A stretch of 64,000 nt of DNA, taken from Streptomyces sp. SLBN-31 (lineage in GTDB: Bacteria; Actinomycetota; Actinomycetes; Streptomycetales; Streptomycetaceae). Position numbers and translations under genes: made by a program. The notes under the pieces are model-generated. The model was not told where the DNA came from. It saw nothing but the letters and a program-made list of their open reading frames with translations, and searched no databases. The DNA lies in the NCBI RefSeq assembly GCF_006715395.1, contig NZ_VFNC01000001.1:2480001-2544000 (forward strand), written 5' to 3'. Position 1 is the stretch's first letter. Every line of letters begins with the position of its first letter. This document shows positions 45,863-53,967 of the stretch, piece by piece.

Positions 45863-45874
45863 TGGAACGGTCCA
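45863..45874. promoter_or_regulatory. Second LacI-type operator TGGAACGGTCCA
   Basis: One mismatch from the palindrome at 45770 and ending 5 bases before the LacI ATG at 45879, so it fits autoregulation. The two centres are 93 bases apart, compatible with looping. Confidence 0.6.
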
Positions 45875-45878
45875 GAAC

Positions 45879-46883
45879 ATGAAACCGCCGACGATCCGCG
45901 ACGTGGCCGAGCAGGCCGGTGTCTCCAAGTCGCTGGTCTCGCTCGTGCTGCGCGGCTCCGAACAGGTGCGGCCCGAGAAGCGGGAGGCCGTGCTGCGGGC
46001 GGTACGGGAGCTCGGCTACCGGCCGAACGCCGCCGCGCGCAGCCTCAGCGAGCAGCGCACCCGCACGGTCGGCGTGCTCCTGGACGACCTGCGCAACCCC
46101 TGGTTCGTCGAACTCCTCGACGGCCTCAACTCGCTGCTGCGCGCGGCCGGTCTGCACATGCTGCTGGCCGACGCCCGCCTCAACCGCCGCACCGGCCAGG
46201 ACCTCACCGGCCCGTTCCTCGACCTCGGGGTCGACGGACTGGTAGTCGTCGGCACGCTGCCCGACCTCGCCGCGCTCGGCGCGGTCGCCGAACGCATCCC
46301 GGTCGTCGTGGCCGGCGCCCGCGAGACGGCACCGGTGGGCGTGGACGTCGTCGCCGGGGACGACGAGCTCGGCGCGCGGCTGGTCACCGAACACCTCATC
46401 GGCCTCGGCCACCGCCGTATCGCGCACATCGCGGGCTACGGCGCCGTCGGCGAGCTGCGCAGGCGCAGCTTCGAGTACGCCATGCGGGAGCACGGTCTCG
46501 CGGACCGGGCGGTGGTGGAGCCGAGCGACATGACGGAGGAGGGCGGCTACCGCACCACCGTCCGGCTGCTGAGCCGCCCGGACCGGCCCACCGCCGTGTT
46601 CGCCGTGAACGACATCGCGTCGGTCGGCGCGCTCTCGGCGGTGGAGGAACTCGGTCTGCGTGTCCCGCACGACGTGTCGGTCGTGGGCTATGACAACACG
46701 AGTATCTCCCGGCTGCGCCACGTTTGGCTGACCACGGTTGACGGCGCGGGCCACGAGGTCGGCCGCCGCGCCGCCCGCTGCCTCCTGGACCGTTTCGAGC
46801 GGCCCGGGGGAGCGGGCCGACTCCACCTGGCGGCACCGGTGTTGGAGATCCGCGGCACGACGGCCGCCCCGGTCACAGAGTGA
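45879..46883 (+). CDS. LacI family transcriptional regulator
   Basis: 334 residues. TIRDVAEQAGVSKSLVSLVL is the HTH, followed by RPEKREAVLRAVRELGYRPN and the hinge AARSLSEQRTRTVGVLL. The ligand domain has IPVVVAGARETAPVGVDVVA, HLIGLGHRRIAHIAGYGAVG and SVVGYDNTSISRLRHVWLTT. It is divergent from the dehydrogenase at 44599, with operator-like palindromes for both genes. The ATG is preceded by an operator rather than a clear ribosome site, so the transcript may be nearly leaderless. Its 3' end overlaps the cupin gene by 11 bases. Confidence 0.92.
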   Translation: MKPPTIRDVAEQAGVSKSLVSLVLRGSEQVRPEKREAVLRAVRELGYRPNAAARSLSEQRTRTVGVLLDDLRNPWFVELLDGLNSLLRAAGLHMLLADARLNRRTGQDLTGPFLDLGVDGLVVVGTLPDLAALGAVAERIPVVVAGARETAPVGVDVVAGDDELGARLVTEHLIGLGHRRIAHIAGYGAVGELRRRSFEYAMREHGLADRAVVEPSDMTEEGGYRTTVRLLSRPDRPTAVFAVNDIASVGALSAVEELGLRVPHDVSVVGYDNTSISRLRHVWLTTVDGAGHEVGRRAARCLLDRFERPGGAGRLHLAAPVLEIRGTTAAPVTE

Positions 46884-47217
46884 TGGCGTAGGCCTTGCGC
46901 AGCGTCTCGTGCACCGTCCAGGTCGTACGGTCGCCCGCCCGCAGCACCGCCATGTCGCCGGGCCCCACCTCCAGCGTCGGCCCGCCCTCGACCTCGACCG
47001 TGGCCGACCCGCTGACCACGACGAACAGCTCGTCCGCCTCGGTGTCGGTGACGACGCCCGGCGTGATCTGCCAGATCCCGCGGATCTGCCGGCCGTCCGC
47101 CGACTCCCAGAGCACCCTCCCGGTCACCTCGGGCGTACCGGAGACGATCTGTTCCGGGGCGAGGGGCTCGGGTTCGAGCTCGGCGTCGGGGATGTGCACT
47201 GCGAAGGAGTGGGTCAT
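46873..47217 (-). CDS. Single-domain cupin protein
   Basis: 114 residues. A compact cupin, closest to the small DUF861 or ethanolamine-utilisation-like type: GRQIRGIWQITPGVVTDTEA, DELFVVVSGSATVEVEGGP and LEVGPGDMAVLRAGDRTTWT. The usual metal His cluster is poorly kept, so catalysis is uncertain. The ATG at 47217 opens the protein; the frame continues upstream through repetitive sequence with no support. It is convergent with the LacI gene. Confidence 0.82.
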   Translation of the reverse strand: MTHSFAVHIPDAELEPEPLAPEQIVSGTPEVTGRVLWESADGRQIRGIWQITPGVVTDTEADELFVVVSGSATVEVEGGPTLEVGPGDMAVLRAGDRTTWTVHETLRKAYAITL

Positions 47218-47229
47218 GGACCGAGCGTA

Positions 47230-47860
47230 GCCAGGACGACGGCCCGCCGGGCCTGGACAGAGTGTGGGGGATCGGCGCAGGTGAAAGGACACATCGTCGC
47301 GACGGCGGGCGTCTGCTGGGGCGCGGGGGCAGGCCCCGGGCCGCGGGGTGAGGCCCCGGGACACGCGGACCAGTCCGCCCCCCCGGGCGCCGACGCCACC
47401 GCCCGTCCCCGCTGGCCTCGGCCCTCGGCGCACCCTGGCCTCCGGTACCCGACCCGCCCCGGGCACCGACGTCACCGTCGCCCCGCTCGCCTCGGCCCTC
47501 GGCGCGCCCTGGTCTCCGGCGCCCGGCCGGCCCTAGTCTCCGGCACCCGGCCCGCCCTCACCTCCGGCACCCGGTCCGCCCTCGACGCCCGACGACCGGC
47601 CCGCTTTCGACGTCCCGACGCTCGGTCCGCCTGGACCTCTGGCGCTCAGCCTGACTCCCGACCTCCGGCTCCATGCCCACCCTCGCCTCCGTTGCCATGC
47701 CCGCCCCCAGCGCCCGGCCCGCCCCCCCCGGCGCTTTCCGGCGGCATGCCTGCCCCCGCCCCCCGACGCTCTCCGGGCCCCGCCCCCGGGCCCCCGCCCC
47801 CCCGGCGCCCACCCCACCCCCGGCGCCCGCCCTCATGGCGGCGCGCCGCCCTGTGTCCTT
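47230..47860. repeat. C-rich low-complexity intergenic region with degenerate repeats
   Basis: About 630 bases with strong pyrimidine (C) excess on the plus strand. Between about 47425 and 47600 a degenerate unit close to CTCCGGCACCCGGCCCGCCCT recurs at least four times. From about 47690 to 47830 the sequence is nearly all C and G, with runs of 5-8 C. Open frames are glycine/arginine-rich on the minus strand and proline-rich on the plus strand, with no domain. The end should hold the promoter of the gene at 47946. Confidence 0.6.
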
Positions 47861-47945
47861 GTGCTTCCGCCAGTGCGATCACCCGGGGCACCGGCCTACT
47901 CGATCACCGCATACGCGTGCCCGGACTGTCGTAGGGTCCTGTCCC

Positions 47946-48539
47946 GTGGGAACGGACATCGACGGCGCCATCGAAAGCCGCTCGGCCGACGGGCGTTGGC
48001 ACATGGACGCGGATCTGCTGGACTTCCGGCCGCCGCGGGACTACGACGCCTGGGAGTGCCTGTTCGGCGTACGCGGGACGGGAGACGTCAGCCGCCCGCT
48101 CTTCGCCGACCGGGGCCTGCCCTATGACGTCAGCGATCCCGTGCGGGAGGCCGGCGTCGGCGACCATCAGCACAACCACAGCTACGCCACCTGGGCCGAC
48201 GTCGCAGCGGTCGACTGGGACGCGCCCCTCGCCGCCGGCCTCGCCTGGAACCGGGCGGTCAGAGCGGCGCCGGAGGGCGAGGAGGTCGTACGGGTGACGC
48301 CCGGGCTGCGTGAGGCCGCCGCGCGCACCTTCGGTGGGGACCTGCTGCTCGCGCCGCCCGAGTGGCCACCGGGAGGCCTGGTGCGCGTGGACGGGGCGGT
48401 GTACCGGCCAGTGTCGCTCACCGCCCGGATGCTCGCCCCGCCGGACGAGGGATGCTGGGCAGAGGTGTGGAGCGCGATGCGGGACCTCGCGAGCCGGCAC
48501 GGCGACGAGCAGGTACGGCTCGTCGTCTGGTTCGGCTGA
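47946..48539 (+). CDS. Conserved-looking hypothetical protein
   Basis: 197 residues, not recognised. The composition is globular, with acidic and aromatic residues (DADLLDFRPPRDYDAWECLF, GVGDHQHNHSYATWADVAA, RDLASRHGDEQVRLVVWFG). No signal peptide or TM segment is present. The GTG at 47946 was chosen because the sequence upstream is low-complexity; a ribosome site is not evident, so the start is uncertain. It lies 27 bases before the intradiol dioxygenase gene and could be co-transcribed with it. Confidence 0.7.
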   Translation: MGTDIDGAIESRSADGRWHMDADLLDFRPPRDYDAWECLFGVRGTGDVSRPLFADRGLPYDVSDPVREAGVGDHQHNHSYATWADVAAVDWDAPLAAGLAWNRAVRAAPEGEEVVRVTPGLREAAARTFGGDLLLAPPEWPPGGLVRVDGAVYRPVSLTARMLAPPDEGCWAEVWSAMRDLASRHGDEQVRLVVWFG

Positions 48540-48566
48540 CCGGCGCCCCGGGGAAGGAAGCGACAG

Positions 48567-49433
48567 ATGACCGCCGACGCCACGAGCACGACCGTCACGG
48601 ACCAGGCGGTGAACAGCCTGGCCGGCACCGCCGACCCGCGCCTGCGCGAGCTGCTCACCGGCCTGATCCGGCATCTGCACGCCTTCGCGCGCGAGACCCG
48701 GCTGACGCAGGCGGAGTGGGAGCGGGCCATCTCGTTCCTGACCGCGACCGGGCAGACGTGCACGGACACCCGGCAGGAGTTCATCCTCCTGTCCGACGTG
48801 CTCGGTCTGTCGATGCTGGTCGAGACGATCAACGGCGACCGCGCGCCGGGCGCCACCGAGTCGACGGTCCTCGGCCCGTTCCACATGACCGAGTCCCCGG
48901 TGCGACGACTCGGCGAGAACATCGACCTGGTGGGCGGCGGCGAGCCGTGCGCGGTGAGCGGCCGCGTCCTGTCCGGGGACGGAACTCCCCTGCCGGGCGC
49001 GACGATCGACGTGTGGCAGGCCGACGGCAACGGCTTCTACGACGTCCAGCGCCCCGACCTGCAGCCGCCGGGCAACGGCCGCGGACTGTTCACGGCCGAC
49101 GCCGAGGGCTCCTTCCGGTTCCGCACCTGCGTGCCCAGCCCGTACCCGATCCCGACCGACGGCCCCGTCGGGGACCTGCTCCGGGCGACCGGCCGCCACC
49201 CCTACCGACCGGCCCACATCCACTTCATCGCCTCGGCGGACGGGCACGCCCCGGTCACCACGCACATCTTCGTCGCGGGCAGCGACTACCTCGACTCGGA
49301 CGCGGTGTTCGCCGTCAAGCCCAGCCTCGTCCAGGACTTCGAACTCGCCGACGACCCGTCCCTGGCACGGGAGTTGGGCCTGCCGAACCCGTTCCGGCAC
49401 GCTCGCTTCGACCTCGTACTGGAACGATCGTGA
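48567..49433 (+). CDS. Intradiol ring-cleavage dioxygenase, hydroxyquinol 1,2-dioxygenase type
   Basis: 288 residues. A helical N-terminal linker domain, as in catechol/hydroxyquinol 1,2-dioxygenases (TQAEWERAISFLTATGQTC), then the beta-sandwich catalytic domain. The Fe(III) ligands are seen as Tyr in ADGNGFYDVQ and Tyr-His-His in RHPYRPAHIHFIASADGH. The SESTVLGPFH-like stretch TESTVLGPFHMTESP is closest to the hydroxyquinol branch. Paired with maleylacetate reductase, it should cleave 1,2,4-trihydroxybenzene to maleylacetate. GGAAGGAAG lies before the ATG, and its stop overlaps the next start as GTGA. Confidence 0.88.
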   Translation: MTADATSTTVTDQAVNSLAGTADPRLRELLTGLIRHLHAFARETRLTQAEWERAISFLTATGQTCTDTRQEFILLSDVLGLSMLVETINGDRAPGATESTVLGPFHMTESPVRRLGENIDLVGGGEPCAVSGRVLSGDGTPLPGATIDVWQADGNGFYDVQRPDLQPPGNGRGLFTADAEGSFRFRTCVPSPYPIPTDGPVGDLLRATGRHPYRPAHIHFIASADGHAPVTTHIFVAGSDYLDSDAVFAVKPSLVQDFELADDPSLARELGLPNPFRHARFDLVLERS

Positions 49434-50512
49434 AGGACGTCCTCGACTTCACCCACGAGTCCCGGCAGGTCCGGGTCGTCTTCCGGCCCGGTGCCGCCAC
49501 GAGCGCGACGGCCGGGGAGGCCGCCGGACTCGGGCTGCGCCGCCTGCTCGTCGTCTGCGGCAGTCGCGGCACGGCCACCGCCCGGGCGGTCGCGGACTCC
49601 CTTGGTCCCGCCTGCGTGGGCCTGCACGACGGCGCCCGCATGCACGTGCCCGTCGAGGTCGCCGACCGGGCCGTGGAGGTGGCCCGCGCGGCCGGCGCGG
49701 ACGGCCTGGTCGCAGTCGGCGGCGGCTCGTCCATCGGCCTCGGCAAGGCCGTCGCCCTGCGCACCGGCCTGCCGCTGATCGCCGTGCCCTCCACCTACTC
49801 CGGCTCGGAGATGACCCCGGTCTGGGGCCTGACCGAGCACGGCGCCAAGCGCACCGGCCGCGACCCCGTCGTCCTCCCGCGCAGTGTCGTCTACGACCCC
49901 GAGCTCACCCTCTCCCTGCCGGTGCCGCTCTCCGTCACCAGCGGCGTCAACGCCATCGCCCACGCCGTCGAGGCCCTGTACGCCCCCGACGGCTCACCGC
50001 TGACCGCGCTGATGGCCGAGGAAGGCGTACGGGCCATGGCGGCCGCCCTGCCCGCGGTCGCCGACGCCCCCGGCTCCCTGGAGGCCCGCGGCCGCGCCCT
50101 GTACGGCGCCTGGCTGTGCGGCTCCTGCCTCGGCGCCACCACCATGGGCCTGCACCACAAGCTGTGCCACGTCCTGGGCGGCACCTTCGGCCTGCCGCAC
50201 GCCGAGACCCACACGGTCGTCCTGCCCTACGCCCTCGCCTACAACGCCCCCGCAGTCCCGGAAGCGGCCGCCGCCCTCGCCCGTGCCCTGGACACCCACG
50301 ACGCTCCCCGCGCCCTGCGGTCCCTGGCCGAACGCCTCGGCGCCCCGCGCACCCTCGCCGAACTCGGCCTGAGTGAGGCCGACTTGGCGGTGGCCGCGGC
50401 ACAGACGGCGGGCCAGGCCTACGCCAACCCCCGCGCGATCACGATGGATGGCGCACTCGCCGTGCTGCGGGCGGCGTACGAGGGGTCGGAGCCGGAGTTC
50501 CCCGCGGCCTGA
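49430..50512 (+). CDS. Maleylacetate reductase (iron-type alcohol dehydrogenase)
   Basis: 360 residues. Fe-ADH fold with the nucleotide region LVAVGGGSSIGLGKAVALRT, PSTYSGSEMTPVWGLTE typical of maleylacetate reductases, and the His-rich metal region GLHHKLCHVLGGTFGLPHAE with THTVVLPYALAYN. It reduces maleylacetate to 3-oxoadipate with NAD(P)H. The GTG start at 49430 overlaps the dioxygenase stop, implying translational coupling and a two-step hydroxyquinol route. No monooxygenase supplying hydroxyquinol is in the window. Confidence 0.9.
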   Translation: MKDVLDFTHESRQVRVVFRPGAATSATAGEAAGLGLRRLLVVCGSRGTATARAVADSLGPACVGLHDGARMHVPVEVADRAVEVARAAGADGLVAVGGGSSIGLGKAVALRTGLPLIAVPSTYSGSEMTPVWGLTEHGAKRTGRDPVVLPRSVVYDPELTLSLPVPLSVTSGVNAIAHAVEALYAPDGSPLTALMAEEGVRAMAAALPAVADAPGSLEARGRALYGAWLCGSCLGATTMGLHHKLCHVLGGTFGLPHAETHTVVLPYALAYNAPAVPEAAAALARALDTHDAPRALRSLAERLGAPRTLAELGLSEADLAVAAAQTAGQAYANPRAITMDGALAVLRAAYEGSEPEFPAA

Positions 50513-50634
50513 GCCGACCGGCAGGAGTTCCCATTCCCCGGTCTCGTGGCCGTGCGCCGTCGTGCCCCCGGCCTCCAAGCCTGCACCGCCGCGCCCAAGC
50601 CGTGCACCGTCGCGCCCGCAATACGGCGGACAAA

Positions 50635-50668
50635 ATTGTTGACAATCTTGTTTGGCTAGATTTAGGTT
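50635..50668 (+). promoter_or_regulatory. Promoter and candidate operator of the GntR-gal operon
   Basis: TTGACA (50639-50644), 18 bases, then TAGGTT (50663-50668) form a good promoter 30 bases before the GntR start. The -35 lies inside ATTGTTGACAA (50635-50645), which recurs exactly at 54950-54960 before the transporter gene. This shared element is the likely GntR/FCD binding site. Confidence 0.7.
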
Positions 50669-50697
50669 CGACAGGCACTCACTCAGGGAGGGCAACG

Positions 50698-51348
50698 ATG
50701 CCGAAAGAAGCCCGTCCGAGCACCGGGGAGCAGGCCAAGCAGCATGCGCTCGCGCAGCTGCGGCAGGCGATCCTGCACGGCGAGATGGCACCGGCGCAGC
50801 GGCTGGTGGAGAACGAACTCGCCGAGCAGTTCGGTGTGACACGGGCGAGCATCCGGGCGGCGCTCATCGATCTGGAGGCCCAGGGCCTCGTCGAGCGGAT
50901 CCGCAACCGCGGCTCGCGGGTGCGGGTGGTGACCGTCGAGGAGGCGGTCGCCATCACCGAGTGCCGCATGGTCCTCGAAGGGCTGTGCGCGGCCAAGGCC
51001 GCCGCCCTGGCCAGCGACGAGCAGCTCGCCGAGCTGACGGAGCTGGGCACGGCGATGACCAAGGCCGTGGCCGACGGTGAGCCGGTGACCTACTCCGAGC
51101 TCAACCAGGAACTGCACGCCAAGGTGCGCGAGTTCTCCGGCCAGCGCACCGCCGTGGACCTGCTGGAGCGGATCAATGCCCAACTGGTGCGTCACCGCTT
51201 CCAGTTGGCGCTCAGGCCGGGCCGGCCGCAGCACTCCCTGAACGAGCACCTGGCGATGATCGAGGCGATCAGGGCCAGGGACCCGCAGGCGGCCGAGGCG
51301 GCCGTCCGCGCCCACCTCACCAGCGTCATCGAGGCGTTGCGCGACTGA
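50698..51348 (+). CDS. GntR family regulator (FCD/FadR type)
   Basis: 216 residues. The N-terminal winged helix has ALAQLRQAILHGEMAPAQRL and LAEQFGVTRASIRAALIDLE. The FCD ligand domain follows with ITECRMVLEGLCAAKAAALA, ELNQELHAKVREFSGQRTA and SLNEHLAMIEAIRARDPQAA, including His residues of the FCD metal site. GGGAGGG lies 6 bases before the ATG at 50698. It begins the rightward aromatic operon and probably represses it and the transporter gene via ATTGTTGACAA, releasing on an aromatic acid or pathway intermediate. Confidence 0.9.
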   Translation: MPKEARPSTGEQAKQHALAQLRQAILHGEMAPAQRLVENELAEQFGVTRASIRAALIDLEAQGLVERIRNRGSRVRVVTVEEAVAITECRMVLEGLCAAKAAALASDEQLAELTELGTAMTKAVADGEPVTYSELNQELHAKVREFSGQRTAVDLLERINAQLVRHRFQLALRPGRPQHSLNEHLAMIEAIRARDPQAAEAAVRAHLTSVIEALRD

Positions 51349-51410
51349 CGCACACGCGCCGGACGCGGGGGGAGGCGGGCGCCCACCTGTCCATCAAGGA
51401 GATAGCAGCA

Positions 51411-52160
51411 ATGACTCAGGCCAACGCGCCCGCCACCCCACGTTCCACCCTCGTGGTCACCGCGCACGCCGGGGACTTCGTGTGGCGGGCGGGAGGCGCC
51501 ATCGCCCTGGCCGCCTCCCGCGGGGAGAAGGTCACCATCGCCTGCCTCACCTTCGGCGAGCGCGGCGAGTCCGCCAAGGCCTGGCGCGAGGGCAGGAAAC
51601 TGGAGGAGATCAAGGCGATACGCCGGGAGGAGGCGGAGAACGCCGCCGCCACCCTCGGCGCCGAGGTCCGCTTCTTCGACGCGGGCGACTACCCGCTCGT
51701 CGCCACCGCCGAGCTGACCGACCGGCTCGTCGCCCTCTGCCGCGCCACCCAGCCCGACGTCGTGCTCACCCACCCCACCGAGGACCCGTACAACGGTGAC
51801 CACCCGGCCGCCAACCACATGGCCCTGGAGGCCCGCGTCCTCGCGCAGGCCATCGGCTACCCGGGCGAGGGCGAGATCATCGGCGCGCCGCCGGTGTTCT
51901 ACTTCGAACCCCACCAGCCGGAGATGAGCGGCTTCAGGCCCGAGGTGCTCCTCGACATCACCGAGGTCTGGGACACCAAGCGCAAGGCCATGGAGTGCCT
52001 CGGCGCCCAGCAGCACCTGTGGGACTACTACACCGACCTCGCCGTCCGCCGCGGCGTCCAGCTCAAGCGCAACGCCGGCCCCAACCTGGGACTTGCCCAC
52101 AAGACCATGGCCGAGGCGTACATGCGCCCCTATCCGCAGATCGCGAAGGAGCTGGCATGA
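51411..52160 (+). CDS. galB: PIG-L-type 4-oxalomesaconate hydratase (GalB-like)
   Basis: 249 residues. The PIG-L/LmbE fold with the zinc motif in the variant form AHAGDFVWRAGGAIALAASR instead of AHPDD, CLTFGERGESAKAWREGRKL and THPTEDPYNGDHPAANHMA. This matches the GalB branch, metal-dependent hydratases of gallate/protocatechuate meta-cleavage, rather than sugar deacetylases. It would hydrate 4-oxalomesaconate to 4-carboxy-4-hydroxy-2-oxoadipate. The following aldolase overlaps its stop as ATGA. The call rests on motif and context together. Confidence 0.82.
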   Translation: MTQANAPATPRSTLVVTAHAGDFVWRAGGAIALAASRGEKVTIACLTFGERGESAKAWREGRKLEEIKAIRREEAENAAATLGAEVRFFDAGDYPLVATAELTDRLVALCRATQPDVVLTHPTEDPYNGDHPAANHMALEARVLAQAIGYPGEGEIIGAPPVFYFEPHQPEMSGFRPEVLLDITEVWDTKRKAMECLGAQQHLWDYYTDLAVRRGVQLKRNAGPNLGLAHKTMAEAYMRPYPQIAKELA

Positions 52161-52861
52161 GCGGCGTCATCGTCACCGACCCGCCCAAGGCGGAGGCCAA
52201 GGACGTCGAGGCGCTCGCCGGCTACGGCGTGGCCACCGTCAGCGAGGCGATGGGCCGCACCGGCCTGCTGGGTCCGGAGATCCGGCCCGTCCAGCAGGGC
52301 GTCCGGGTCGCCGGCACCGCGGTCACCGTGCTGAGCTGGCCCGGCGACAACCTCATGATCCACGCGGCCGTGGAGCAGTGCGGCGAGGGCGACATCCTCG
52401 TCGTCACCACCACCTCCCCCTGCACGGACGGACTGTTCGGCGAACTGTTCGCGACCGCGCTGAAGCAGCGCGGGGTGCGCGGTGTCGTCCTCAACACCGG
52501 CATCCGCGACACCCAGGAACTGCGGGACATGGGCTTCGCGGCCTGGTCGCGCGCCGTCTCGGCGCAGGGCACCGTGAAGGCCACCGGCGGCTCGGTCAAC
52601 GTGCCGATCGCCATCGACGGCCAGGTGATCCGCCCCGGCGACGTGATCCTCGCCGACGACGACGGAGTCGTGGTCGTGCCGCGCGAGCGCGCCCGCGAGG
52701 CGGCCGAGCGGTCCGAGGCCCGCGAGGCCAAGGAGGCCGCCACCCGTACCGCCTTCCTCGACGGCCAACTCGGCCTGGACCGCTACGGGTTGAGGGACTC
52801 CCTCAAGCGCCTGGGCGTCGAGTACCGGACGCACGAGGAGTACGCGGGAGACGGCTCGTGA
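52157..52861 (+). CDS. galC: 4-carboxy-4-hydroxy-2-oxoadipate aldolase (RraA-like, GalC/LigK)
   Basis: 234 residues. RraA-like fold: YGVATVSEAMGRTGLLGPEI, the glycine-rich GTAVTVLSWPGDNLMIHAAV, and RGVRGVVLNTGIRDTQELRD, where Arg and Asp of the class II pyruvate aldolase site are expected. The C-terminal helical extension is typical of the LigK/GalC branch. It splits the C6-C7 acid to pyruvate and oxaloacetate. It starts within the galB stop (ATGA), and its stop overlaps the next GTG start. Confidence 0.86.
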   Translation: MSGVIVTDPPKAEAKDVEALAGYGVATVSEAMGRTGLLGPEIRPVQQGVRVAGTAVTVLSWPGDNLMIHAAVEQCGEGDILVVTTTSPCTDGLFGELFATALKQRGVRGVVLNTGIRDTQELRDMGFAAWSRAVSAQGTVKATGGSVNVPIAIDGQVIRPGDVILADDDGVVVVPRERAREAAERSEAREAKEAATRTAFLDGQLGLDRYGLRDSLKRLGVEYRTHEEYAGDGS

Positions 52862-53967
52862 CCGGCCCCGCGGAGCTGCGCTGCATGCTGATGCGCGGCG
52901 GCACCTCCAAGGGCGCCTACTTCCTGGCCGAGGACCTGCCCGCCGACCCGGCGGCCCGCGAAGAGCTCCTGCTGCGCGTCATGGGCAGCCCGGACGAGCG
53001 GCAGATCGACGGCCTGGGCGGCGCCCATCCGCTCACCAGCAAGGTGGCCGTCGTCTCGCCCTCCACCGCCCCGGACGCCGACGTCGACTATCTCTTCCTC
53101 CAAGTCGTCGTCGACCGGCCGGAGGTGAGCGACCGTCAGAACTGCGGCAACATCCTGGCCGGCATCGGCCCGTTCGCCGTGGAGCGCGGACTGGTCCCGG
53201 CAGGGGAGAAGGAGACGTCCGTCCGCATCCGCATGGTCAACTCCGGTGACCGCGCGACGGCGACCTTCCCGACCCCCGACGGCCGCGTCGACTACACAGG
53301 GGACGCCGAGATCTCGGGCGTGCCCGGGACGGCCGCGCCCGTGGTCGTCGAATTCCCGGCCGGTGCGGGGGAGTTGCTGCCCACCGGCAACGTCCGTGAC
53401 GTCATCCACGGCGTGGCCGTCACCTGCGTGGACAACGGCATGCCCACGGTGCTCATCGAGGCCGCCTCGCTCGGCGTCACCGGCTACGAGGCGCCCAAGG
53501 ACCTGGAGGAGGACCTCGCGCTCGCCGACCGGCTGCGCGCGATCCGCCTCGAGGCGGGCCGGCTGATGGGGCTCGGCGACGTCTCCGACACGACCGTGCC
53601 CAAGCTGACGCTGCTGGCCCGGCCCCGCGACGGCGGCGCGGTGACCACCCGTACCTTCATCCCGGTCCGCTGCCACACCTCGATCGGCGTCCTGGGCGCC
53701 GCCGGTGTTGCCGCCGGCCTGCGGATCGAGGGCGGCGTGGGCGCGGGTCTCGCGGAGTTCGACGGGGGCGGCGACCGGGTCCGCATAGAACACCCCACGG
53801 GCTTCATGGACATCGAGAGCAGCCTCACCACGGGCCCCGACGGCCTGCCCGTCGCCCGCCGCACCGCCGTGGTCCGCACGGCCCGCAAGATCTTCGACGG
53901 CACCGTCTTCCCGCGAGCCGCCGGGACGGCACCGATCCCCCCGCACCCCCATGGAGGTCAACGATGA
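52858..53967 (+). CDS. galD: 4-oxalomesaconate tautomerase (PrpF family, GalD-like)
   Basis: 369 residues. The PrpF-like isomerase pattern is clear: LRCMLMRGGTSKGAYFLAED, SPDERQIDGLGGAHPLTSKV, DRQNCGNILAGIGPFAVE with the catalytic-region Cys, and VDNGMPTVLIEAASLGVTGY. Members interconvert keto and enol or double-bond isomers; GalD acts on 4-oxalomesaconate in gallate breakdown. The GTG start at 52858 overlaps the upstream stop (GTGA), and its own stop overlaps the dioxygenase ATG. The order galB-galC-galD in one operon supports the specific call. Confidence 0.86.
   Translation: MTGPAELRCMLMRGGTSKGAYFLAEDLPADPAAREELLLRVMGSPDERQIDGLGGAHPLTSKVAVVSPSTAPDADVDYLFLQVVVDRPEVSDRQNCGNILAGIGPFAVERGLVPAGEKETSVRIRMVNSGDRATATFPTPDGRVDYTGDAEISGVPGTAAPVVVEFPAGAGELLPTGNVRDVIHGVAVTCVDNGMPTVLIEAASLGVTGYEAPKDLEEDLALADRLRAIRLEAGRLMGLGDVSDTTVPKLTLLARPRDGGAVTTRTFIPVRCHTSIGVLGAAGVAAGLRIEGGVGAGLAEFDGGGDRVRIEHPTGFMDIESSLTTGPDGLPVARRTAVVRTARKIFDGTVFPRAAGTAPIPPHPHGGQR

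Noticed and set aside
47533..47836. Glycine/arginine-rich minus-strand proteins
   Set aside because: They come only from the low-complexity C-rich sequence; no start signal or conserved feature.
51411..52160. Sugar N-deacetylase (generic PIG-L call)
   Set aside because: The zinc motif is AHAGD rather than AHPDD, and the neighbours are GalC-, GalD- and dioxygenase-like genes, so a GalB-type hydratase fits better.
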